From assembly GCA_963708515.1 (NCBI GenBank), contig CAVPSX010000020.1:1-10872 (forward strand): a stretch of 10,872 nt of DNA, given 5' to 3'. This document shows positions 1-7,847 of the stretch, piece by piece; position 1 is the stretch's first letter, and each line of letters begins with the position of its first letter. The notes below the pieces were generated by a model, which made no database searches, was not told where the DNA came from, and was given only the letters and a program-made list of their open reading frames with translations. Source of the stretch: JAPLJM01 sp963708515. GTDB lineage: Bacteria > Desulfobacterota > Syntrophia > Syntrophales > Fen-1087. The position numbers were made by a program, and so were the translations under genes.

Positions 1-2417
1 GTCTACATGCGCTTTGCAAAACATCCGCCCATTGTAGAATCGACCGGGAAAGTCACTATTTACAAACTTAACGCCAATAGCGGTTTTGAATCTTTCTCCA
101 CACAGGTTCATAATATCATCAGACAAGAAGGACGCGATGTTTTTTATGTATTTGATTGTCTGTCTGATCTGCTTTTGGCCTGGGCGACCGACCTGATGAT
201 CGGCAACTTCTTTGTGATTACCTGTCCCTACCTTTATGAGCTGAATACAGTCGCTTATTTTTCCATCCTCCGCAACAGTCATTCCTTTAAAACCATTGCC
301 CGCATCAGGGAAACAACCCAGGTGCTGCTGGATGTTTATAGATTTCAGGGTAAGCTCTATATCCATCCCTGAAGGCCTGGCAGCGCTATTCGCCGACAAT
401 GTTTCTGCCGCACATGATGGAAAAAGATGAATTTGTTCCCATTATGAACAGCGCCGATGCGTCGAACTTGTTTTCCTATCTGACATCAGACGGCAGCAAG
501 CAGTGCCGAGAGAAATCTGGACTATTGGGATCGCATGTTCATGCAGGCAAAAGACGTTTTGGAAAAGACGCCGGATGCGGCAGGAAAAAAAAATGATCGA
601 GCAGCTTTCCTCCGTATTGATCGGAAGAGAGAAAAGAATCTGGCCTGGTGAAGAAATATTTTACATTGGAGGATCTCCTGAAATTAAGGAGCGGCTGATT
701 GGAACGGGTTTCATCGGTGGCAAATCCGCCGGCATGCTGCTGGCTCGCAACATTCTGCGAAAAGATACTTCCACAAAATGGTCTGAGCATCTGGAATTAC
801 ATGATTCATTTTATATCGGATCAGATGTCTTTTATTCATATATCGTTCAAAACGGCTGGTGGAAGCGTTGCATGTCTCAGAAAACCAAAGAAGGATATTT
901 TGAAAGTGCCCGGGAATTAAAGAAAAAAATGCTCAAGGGAATTTCCCGAAGAGGTCAGGGAGCGGTTTCAGCTGATGCTCGAGTATTACGGGCAGTCGCC
1001 CGATCATCGTGCGCTCCAGCAGTCTTCTGGAAGATGCTTTCGGCAATGCTTTTGCCGGAAAATACGAAAGTTATTTTTGCGCCAACCAGGGGACGCCGGA
1101 AGAGCGTTATGAGAAATTTGAGGAGGCGGTCCGGCAAATATTTGCCAGCACCATGAACGAGGACGCCCTGACCTACCGTCTGCAGCGCGGTTTGGACCAG
1201 AAGGATGAACAGATGGCGTTCTTGGTACAGCGGGTTTCCGGTTCTTACCGAAAAAAATATTACTTCCCCGAATTAGCCGGCGTGGGCTTATCCTATAATA
1301 CCTTTGTCTGGAAAAAAGGCATGGACCCGAAGGCGGGCATGTTGCGGCTGGTATTCGGCCTGGGCACGAGAGCCGTAAACCGCGTGGAAAATGATTATCC
1401 GCGTATTGTCGCCCTGGACGCGCCGCTTGTCAAGGCCCATACGAGCCTCAATGACACGCGGCGTTTTTCTCAGCATGACGTGGATATGCTGAATCTGGAG
1501 GAAAACTGTTTTCAGTCCCTTTCGCTTGCGAGGTTCTGAAGGAAGGTCTGGATGCACACCTGGAACTCATGGGTGTCCGCGACACGGAGGCGTCGCGAAC
1601 GGATGGGCGCGATGGGCAGGCCGGTACAGGATTACTGGATACTGACCTTCGATGAGCTGCTTTCCGCAACCGAATTTCCGGCGTTCATGTCCAGAATGCT
1701 CAAAAGATGGAAAGATATATGAGTATCCGGTGGATATTGAATTCACGGCAAATTTCAACCCGGAGGGGAAAATTCAGGTAAACCTGCTGCAGTGCCGGCC
1801 GTTTCAGACAAGGGCCAGGACAACCGGGTGGAAATTCCGGATGCCGAGTCGGAAGAAAATCTGCTGCGTCAGGAGGGCAATTTCATGGGCGGCAGCGTCT
1901 CCCAGAACATCTCGCGCATCATTTACATCGATCCCCAGGGATACACAAAACTGTCGCTTTCGGAAAAATATGATGTGGCGCGGCTTAGTGGGCAAAATGA
2001 ATAAGATCATTGAAAACCGCAAGGATGATGCCGACGATTCTTTTGGGACCGGGCCGCTGGGGCACCACGACCCCGGCCATGGGTGTGCCCGTGAACTTCT
2101 CCGAGATCAACAACATCGCCGTCATTGCGGAGATCGCCTACAGGGAAGGAAGCCTGATACCGGAACTATCCTTCGGGACGCATTTTTTCCAGGATCTGGT
2201 GGAGATGGATATTTTTTATATGGCGATCTATCCGGACCGGGAGGGGGTTTTCTTCAATACGTCCTGGCTGGAATCCCTGCCCAACCGGCTGGCGGAATTC
2301 TCTGAAAGGGACAGCCATTATGCCGGTGTGGTCCACGTCTGCGACGTCAGGGAGAAAGAGCTTCGGCTTCTGTCCGACGTGGTCACCCAGCAGGTGATCT
2401 GCTTCAGCAGACCCTGA
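1..2417 (+). CDS. KaiC-like / pyruvate-phosphate-dikinase N-domain protein, 5' end outside window, multiple frameshifts
   Basis: The window opens inside this gene and it stops at TGA 2415-2417. Seen: about 805 codons after repair. Bases 1-370 encode the rest of a RecA/KaiC-like domain, including a Walker-B-like strand (DVFYVFDCLSDLL). Bases 700-740 give the Gly-rich GTGFIGGKSAGM, 1003-1059 IIVRSSSLLEDAFGNAFAG, 1189-1245 GLDQKDEQMAFLVQRVSGS, and the C-terminal part LLGPGRWGTTTPAMGVPV. The middle motifs are those of the PPDK/PEP-synthase ATP-binding domain (Pfam PPDK_N). The phosphohistidine swivel domain and the C-terminal PEP/pyruvate TIM barrel are absent, so ordinary PEP synthase chemistry is unlikely. 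Frame breaks lie near 370, 501, 590, 637, 645, 680, 945, 1002, 1530, 1599, 1717, 1806, 1988 and 2026. Examples are a lost C in CCCC at 370 and an extra A in the A-run at 585-593. The missing N-terminus matches what is encoded at 10707-10872. Cellular role unknown; a nucleotide-dependent regulatory role is only a guess. Confidence 0.88.
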
Positions 2418-2522
2418 CGATGTGGTTGATGCTGCTGCTGCGTAACACGGCATCCGGAATTTTTGCGAAGTCGTCCATATTGTTTCGTGGATGGATATAA
2501 TGCGGTTTCGGTTAGCCGTCTT

Positions 2523-2536
2523 GTACATAAATGTAC
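2523..2536. repeat. Perfect 6-bp inverted repeat (GTACAT-AA-ATGTAC)
   Basis: GTACAT at 2523-2528 and its reverse complement ATGTAC at 2531-2536 are separated by AA. It lies about 110 bases after the stop of the KaiC/PPDK-like gene and upstream of the AT-rich stretch. It could be half of an operator or chance. No regulator is recognised. Confidence 0.4.
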
Positions 2537-2668
2537 CGCTTATTGAAAACTATCAATTCCCGCCCACCCCGATACACCCGTTGGCCCTGCTGGATTATAA
2601 ATGCAACTATATGTATTAAAAGGAGTAATAATATTTTTATTCGACAAATTGGCGTTTTGGATTTGTGT

Positions 2669-2713
2669 TGTTACATTATTGTAACATAATAAGTTGTAAA
2701 AATACATTATTGT
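2669..2713. promoter_or_regulatory. Candidate operator: 7-bp palindrome plus 11-bp direct repeat
   Basis: TGTTACA (2669-2675), TTAT, TGTAACA (2680-2686) form a perfect 18-base palindrome. The 11-mer TACATTATTGT inside it (2672-2682) recurs at 2703-2713, exactly 31 bases downstream, close to three helical turns. It sits in the AT-rich upstream region of the B-F operon, about 310 bases before the first start codon. The arrangement suggests two binding sites for one dimeric regulator on the same DNA face. Palindrome spacing does not match the Rex consensus, and no FNR- or CRP-type core is seen, so the regulator is unassigned. Confidence 0.45.
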
Positions 2714-2829
2714 GCTTTTTATGATGCTATATCGGATAAATTATGTTTTTGAATCTCTTAAAGAAACAAAAAAGAATAGATTACCAAAATTTTTATTGTC
2801 GGGTATCATCATCTTTTATGTTTCCGATA

Positions 2830-2900
2830 GACCGTAAGAAGACTATTTCTGGTCCGATAGGCGTGAAAAGAAAACAACCACCCTGTAGGACCGAGGAAAT
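2830..2900 (+). ncRNA. Candidate structured leader RNA with two mutually exclusive hairpins
   Basis: Downstream fold: ATTTC 2845-2849 pairs with GAAAT 2896-2900; GGTCC 2851-2855 with GGACC 2888-2892; then, across a symmetric GAT/GTA internal loop, AGG-c-GTG 2859-2865 pairs with CACCCT 2879-2884, closing an A-rich 13-nt loop. Upstream alternative: GACC 2830-2833 with GGTC 2851-2854, and AGAA 2837-2840 with TTCT 2847-2850. Both folds use 2847-2854, so they exclude each other, as in attenuators and riboswitches. A weaker hairpin (GCTG 2925-2928 with CAGC 2936-2939) and a T-rich run follow before the FAD-oxidase gene. I recognise no known riboswitch consensus; function is inferred from base pairing alone. 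Confidence 0.4.
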
Positions 2901-3023
2901 TAAAAAAATGCTGGCACTTATCTTGCTGTAAAAAGCAGCCGCCGCAGGTGCGTTTATTATTATTTGAGATAAAAACAGTACAATGACCCTCGTCATGACA
3001 GGAATGGAAGAGACTTATAACCT

Positions 3024-4400
3024 ATGAAACCAGTAGAAGAATTCAAAAAAATTGCCGGCGATATAAAGATTATCGACAAGGCGGAAGAAAGAGAGATGTA
3101 CAGCCATGACATCGGTGATGTTCCTCCGATCATGACAAAAACATTTTTTGAAACGCAGCCTGATTTCGTCGTCCAGCCAAAAAGCACCGAGGAGATAAAA
3201 AAAGTCCTGGCATTTGCCAATGAGCGAAAATTCCCGTGATACCGCGGGGCGCAGCATCATGGGGATTCGGCGGCGTCATCCCGACAAACGCGGGCATTGT
3301 CATCGATTTGTCTCCTTTCAGAAAAATCCTTTATCTCAACAAGGCACAAAAAACCGTGACCGTTGAAGCCGGCGCCCGGTGGAGCGATATCGATATCATG
3401 GCCAAGAAAGAGGGCCTGTGTCTGATGACCTACCCCTCCAGCAAGTTTTCCACGGTTGCCGGATGGATTTCCACCGGCGGCTACGGCATCAACAGCTTTC
3501 GATACGGCCACTTGATCAAAGCAGATCGTTTCCATGACGGTGATCACACGGTCGGGCGAACTCAAAAAGCTTACCCCTGCCGATCCGGATTTCATTTACT
3601 TTGTCTCCACAGAGGGCGAGTTCGGCATCATGGTTGAGGTAACCCTCAAGTTGCGGGATGTTCCCGCAGGCTTCATATCCGCATCTTCTTTATTTCCCGA
3701 GCGACAAAGAGGCCTTCGCTTTCATCGAGAAATTTGTAACAAGACTCAGACATGCAGAGCATTCAATCCCAATGTCATCCGTTTTCTGGATGAGAATCAT
3801 CTGAGCGACACCAATGAAATCATGCATGCCGGCATATTCAAGAAGAGCGCCGGCGTTCTGATGGAATTCGGCAGCGCTCGAAGACGATCAGAAGTTTCGT
3901 GAAATATCATGTCGCAGAATGCCGAGACATTGAAGAAGCGCCCCGTTATGTTGCCAGCTATCTGTGGAATGAGCGCCTGTTCGGCATGAAGACAAAGCGC
4001 CTGGGACCGACCATTCTGGCCAGTGAAAGTCATTATCCCCATTAGCCGCGGCGCGGCCTTTATCGAAAAGGCAAAAAAACTGGGAGCTAATTTCGGCGTG
4101 GAAATATTCATCGACTCCTATATCATTGATGAGAAACATGGCGCTCATCATGACCACCTTCCTGTGCGATTCCAGGAACAAGAAATATTATATCAATCTG
4201 CCCCTGGTATCCATGCTTACCAAGACGGCAGTTTCATTGGGAGCCGAACCCTATGGGCTTGGGCATCTGGAATGCCGCCTTTATCAATGATCTGTACAGC
4301 AGAGACAAGAAACAGAGACTTGAAGGCATACAAGGCAAAGGTCGATCCGAATAATATCATGAACCCGGGCAAGTTCTTCGGCATCCAATTCAAATGGTGA
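3024..4400 (+). CDS. FAD-linked oxidase (FAD/FMN-containing dehydrogenase, GlcD-like), frameshifted
   Basis: Flavoenzyme of the FAD-binding PCMH/GlcD class, which oxidises 2-hydroxyacids and similar substrates; the substrate here is not evident. Seen: about 457 residues. The N-terminal FAD domain contains FVVQPKSTEEIKKVL, then IPRGAASWGFGG (nucleotide loop), FSTVAGWISTGGYGINSFRY and STEGEFGIMVEVTL. The C-terminus is the classic DPNNIMNPGKFFG of this family. Frame breaks lie near 3232, 3512, 3672, 3757, 3874, 3897, 4026, 4137, 4264 and 4325; the read-through protein is continuous. ATG 3024 is chosen because the N-terminus is natural (MKPVEEFKKIAG) and a purine-rich GGAAGAG lies at 3006-3012. 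It carries no Fe-S domain of its own. The next gene, overlapping its stop, encodes one, so the pair resembles a GlcD/GlcF or GlpA/GlpC flavin plus Fe-S oxidoreductase. Confidence 0.86.
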
Positions 4401-4885
4401 ATATTCCGGCACTCATCTTCCATCCGGCAATTTTCAGCTTTTCCATGAAGCTCATGATTCTGCTGTCGCCTGTCATCGGGAAAATGGCTACGCTGCTTCT
4501 GGGAAAGGATAAGAAGGTCGACAGCCTGGATTTCGAGCTCACCACCATGCCTGCGCCAAATGCGGAAACTGCATTGCCGTATGCCCCGCATACCTGGTCA
4601 CCGGGAATGAAGAGGTGACAGCCAAAGGGAAAATTGCCCTGGCCAAAAAACTCATGACCGGCCAAGACAGTGACGCAGGAAGAAGCGGCAAATGCCTTTA
4701 TGTGCATGCATTGCAAGGCCTGCGAAGAGATATGCCAGACCAATCTCGAACTGATGATGCTCTGGGATGCGCTGGAAAAAAGGATGGAAGGCAAATTTGG
4801 CCGGCCGGAGGCCAGATCAAGCGAATTTCTGAAAAAGGTCGACGACAGCAAGGAATACTGGGAGATGGTGGAGCGGAATAACTGA
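4394..4885 (+). CDS. Two-[4Fe-4S] electron-transfer protein (HdrC/GlcF N-terminal type), frameshifted
   Basis: About 163 residues. Start ATG 4394-4396 overlaps the upstream TGA (4398-4400), so translation is probably coupled. A hydrophobic N-terminal stretch (LIFHPAIFSFSMKLMILLSP...) precedes two cluster motifs. The first, CAKCGNCIAVCP at 4552-4587, is a standard CX2CX2CX3CP. The second, CMHCKACEEICQTN at about 4702-4743, has Gln where Pro is usual. The C-terminal tail is charged (EFLKKVDDSKEYWEMVERNN). There is no CCG domain, so it corresponds only to the ferredoxin-like part of GlcF/GlpC/HdrC. Frame breaks are near 4541 (a C lost) and 4666. Likely role: take electrons from the FAD oxidase and pass them on, either to the membrane or to the ferredoxin domains of the next two gene products. 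Partner assignment is inferred from gene order. Confidence 0.8.
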
Positions 4886-4931
4886 AACCTCCGAGACATA
4901 AACATACATATAAAAAAGACGGATAAAGACT

Positions 4932-6348
4932 ATGCCAAAGAAATATCATATTCACCCCAAAGCAACGCCCCTTGATCTGGAATATGTATTCAAGTTCAAG
5001 ATCGTGCGGGGAGAAAACTGCATCAACTGCGGTAAGTGCACCAAGGTGTGCATCTATGAGGCGCATAAACGGCGGAAAGACGATCCGCGAAGATGGCAGA
5101 CCCGAACACCGTGGTCTGCAGGAACTGTTTCCGGTGCATCCAGGAGTGCCCGCGGGGCGCCCTGGAAAAATCTCTGGAAAAGGATTTCTTGAATATCGGC
5201 GGGTCATTACTGGAAGCCCGATATGTTCATCACCCTATGGAAGCAGGCGGAGGACGGAAAGGTTCCGGTCTCCGGCGCCGGTTACCGCGGGCCGTTTACC
5301 GGGACGGGATTTGACAGCATGTGGACCGACATGTCCGAAATCGTCCGCCCGACCCGGGACGGAATCCACGGGCGGGAATATATCAGCACCTCCGTTGAGC
5401 TGGGCAGAAAACTCAATCATCTGACATTTGATGCAGAAGGGCAGATTACTATCAAAGATTCCATGATACCATCGATATTCCGATCCCCATCATCTTTGAT
5501 ATTCCGACGGATAATCTGAGTCCGAATGTCAAAGACTGCCCTGGTACAGGCGGCTGCAGAGATCAACACCTGCATCATCATGCCGGCGGCCGATATCACG
5601 TCGGAGATAGAGAAATACAGTCAACAACATCATCCCCTGCATTTCGCACAAGGAAATCGACAAGCATCAGGCATTGCTCAAAAAGGCGCGAATGGTGGCC
5701 ATTGAATATAGCGATGAAATGCTGAGTGATTTTACCGGCAGCTGAAGGATAAAATCAAGAAAATCAGCAATGCCCTCACCATCATCCGCGTCCCGGCAGT
5801 AAAGGATGTGGAGAGCATCGTTTCCAGGCTGGCGCAAAGCGGCGCGGAGATCATCCATATCGTGGCCGATTACCGCGGCATGGAGATCAAGGCACGGCAG
5901 CATCGCAAACCGGCGTCTGATAAAGGATATTATCCGGGCCGTCCACTGAGGCTTGTGGAAGACAGGATCCGCGATGAGGTCACCATTATTGTCTCCGGCG
6001 GCATCGCCATGGCGGAGCATGTGCCCAAGGCCATGCTCTGCGGCGCAGATCTGACAGCCATCGATATGCCGCTGCTCATTGCCCTGGGCGCCAGGCTGTA
6101 TGAAGAGCCGGAGAAGCTGCTGATCTTCCCGGAAGGGCTGGACAAAATTCCCAGTCGCAATCGTCACGCAGAGAATCGTCAACCTCATGGGCGCCTGGCA
6201 TTCGCAGCTTCTGGAGGTGATGGGCGCCATGGGTATCCGTGAAGCCCGCCGTCTGCGGGGAGAAACCGGCAGGGCGATCTTCTTTGAAGAAATCGACAAT
6301 GAAACATTTGGAAAACTATTTAAAAAAAGAGAAGCAGTGAACGTATGA
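4932..6348 (+). CDS. Ferredoxin-domain + divergent glutamate-synthase-like FMN barrel, cysteine-poor paralogue, frameshifted
   Basis: About 472 residues. N-terminus: CINCGKCTKVCIYEAHKR with Cys 30, 33, 36 and 40, then CRNCFRCIQECPRGAL, two [4Fe-4S] motifs. A linker contains GAGYRGPFTGTGFDSMWTDM and GIHGREYISTSVELGRKL. The barrel follows: IDIPIPIIFDIPTDNLS, a segment VESIVSRLAQSGAEIIHIV, and the late-barrel FMN-phosphate strand TIIVSGGIAMAEHVPKAM. After that strand, where glutamate synthase has its cluster cysteines, this protein reads MPLLIALGARLYEEPEKLL with none. Frame breaks: about 5085, 5208, 5460, 5536, 5625, 5743, 5912, 5947, 6153. Start ATG 4932 has GACGGA eight bases upstream. Its TGA overlaps the next ATG (ATGA), so it is co-translated with E. 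Domain order and cysteine positions match E; probably a duplicated, specialised subunit of the same complex. Catalytic activity is doubtful. Confidence 0.8.
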
Positions 6349-7830
6349 AACCATCAACTGTAAAAATTAAAAAAATGCCTTCCCGGTTCAAGCACCAGGT
6401 GCCGAAATATAAGGTCACCCGGTCCGATGCCTGCATCAACTGCGGTACCTGCGCCAAGACATGCCCTTACGGCGTTCATGAAAGGGTTGAAGGGCACAAC
6501 AGGGTGAACCCGCCGATCGACTACAAATGCATCGGCTTTGAATGCCAGAACAACGATTTCTACTGCGTCGCCAAATGCCCGCGCAAGGCCTTGAGCCTGT
6601 CGCTGAATCCCATGTATGAGACACTGGGCGACTATCGCTGGACGGCGGACATGATCACCGGGACCTGGATCATGGCCGAGACAGGCTATCCGCCGCGAGC
6701 GCACCGACCTTGAATATAATATGGGCAATTCCGGCGGCGGCTTTGACAAGCTGCGGTTCAAGTTTCCCGCCGATCCGCCAAAGATCGACAAGTCCGAAAT
6801 CTCAACGGCAATTCCCCTGAACCGCAGAAATGACGGACGGGCGGATGTGGTCATTTCCACGCCGGTTTACGGCGGCGGCATGTCCTTCGGATCGGTCAGC
6901 CTTGCCCACCATGGTTTCCAAGGCGCGCAACGCCACCATATGGAATACCTTTACCTGTACCGGCGAAGGCGGATACCCGGAGATGCTCAAGCCTTATGAC
7001 GACCACGTGATCACCCAGGTTGCCACCGGTCTGTTCGGCGTGCGCGAAGAAACCATCCAGCGGGTTAAAATCATCGAGTTCAAATATGCCCAGGGCGCCA
7101 AACCCGGCCTCGGCGGGCATCTGCTGGGAGAAAAGAATACGGAAAGCGTTGCCAGAATGCGCGAGGCCGTCAAAGGGCACCTCGCTGTTTTCACCCTTTC
7201 CCGTTCCACTCGGTGTATTCCATCGAAGACCACAAGAAACACATCGACTGGATCAAGGAGATGAACCCCAATGCCCTGGTTTCCGTCAAGGTTTCGACAC
7301 CCAACGACGTGGATATGGTTGCCGTCGGCTCATACTATGCCGGCGCCCATATCATTCACATCGACGGCGGTTACGGCGGCACCGGCGCAGCGCCGGACAT
7401 CGCCAAGAAGAACATCGCCATGCCCATCGAATATGCCATCACCAAGGTCCACAATTTCCTGAAGGACGAAGGCGCCCGGGATGCCATGACGCTCATCGCC
7501 TCCGGCGGCATCCGGACCGCCCATGACCTGGCCAAGGCCATCTGCCTGGGCGCCGACGGAGCGGTCATCGGCACGGCGGAGATGGTCTCCCTGGAATGCG
7601 TCCGCTGCGGCAACTGTGAATCGGGACGCGGCTGCGCCCGGGGCATCGCCTCAACGGACTCGGAGCTGGCGGACCTGTTTGACGAGGAATGGGCAACACA
7701 GCGCCTGACCAATATGTACCATGCCTGGAATGTCCAGCTGGTCGAGATCCTCCAGAAGTTCGGCATGAGAAGCGTCAGGGAACTTGTCGGACGGACGGAT
7801 CTGCTGGAGCATATAGATTACAGTAAATAA
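6345..7830 (+). CDS. Glutamate synthase FMN-binding (synthase) subunit with N-terminal [4Fe-4S] domain, frameshifted
   Basis: Carries the GltB domain-2 reaction: reductive transfer of ammonia to 2-oxoglutarate on FMN, with a cluster relaying electrons. Seen in order: CINCGTCAKTCPYGVHER (Cys 30, 33, 36, 40); KCIGFECQNNDFYCVAKCP, a second cluster of unusual spacing; TPVYGGGMSFGSVS; NTFTCTGEGGYPEM (matches GltB NTGEGG); KYAQGAKPGLGGHLLGEKN; SVYSIEDHKKHIDWI (GltB HHDIYSIEDL); HIDGGYGGTGAAP; IASGGIRTAHDLAKAICLGA; CVRCGNCESGRGCARGIAST, the cluster motif. These strongly fix the family. Length is about 495 residues. Frame breaks near 6697, 6909, 7184 and 7208; from 7213 to the TAA at 7828-7830 it is intact. 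ATG 6345 overlaps the previous stop. It resembles archaeal-type glutamate synthase, where domain 2 is a separate protein fused to a ferredoxin. Confidence 0.92.
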
Positions 7831-7833
7831 AGC

Positions 7834-7837
7834 GGAG
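7834..7837 (+). promoter_or_regulatory. Shine-Dalgarno GGAG deciding the start of the amidotransferase gene
   Basis: GGAG lies ten bases before ATG 7848. An in-frame TTG at 7839 would sit one base from this site and could not use it, so ATG 7848 is the better start. The site falls in the 17-base gap after the TAA of the synthase gene. Confidence 0.6.
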
Positions 7838-7847
7838 TTTGCTAATA

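Larger units (their letters stand above)
2418..3023. other. 600-base AT-rich intergenic region with palindromes and a foldable leader
   Basis: No convincing gene lies here. The stretch from about 2590 to 2770 is clearly more AT-rich than the flanking genes and is the likely promoter region for the B-F operon. It holds a 14-base palindrome (2523-2536), a longer palindrome with a nearby direct repeat (2669-2713) and a strongly foldable segment (2830-2900). A T-rich run follows at about 2952-2965. I could not fix a -35/-10 pair with normal spacing. No clear intrinsic terminator for the upstream gene is visible. Confidence 0.6.

Noticed and set aside
503..1156. 217-codon open frame read as a separate gene
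   Set aside because: Its middle part is the real protein frame, but both ends run into wrong frames across indels; it belongs to the 1-2417 gene.
2398..2411. Inverted repeat TCTGCT-TC-AGCAGA at the end of the KaiC/PPDK-like gene as a terminator
   Set aside because: It lies inside the coding region, the loop is only two bases and no T-run follows.
2668..2687. Rex, FNR or CRP binding site
   Set aside because: The TTGTTA...TAACAT halves are 8 bases apart, not the 6 expected for Rex, and no TTGAT or TGTGA cores are present.
2743..2931. Short open frame of 62 codons in the intergenic region
   Set aside because: No ribosome-binding site, no recognisable domain, and it runs through the predicted hairpins in AT-rich DNA; its composition looks random.
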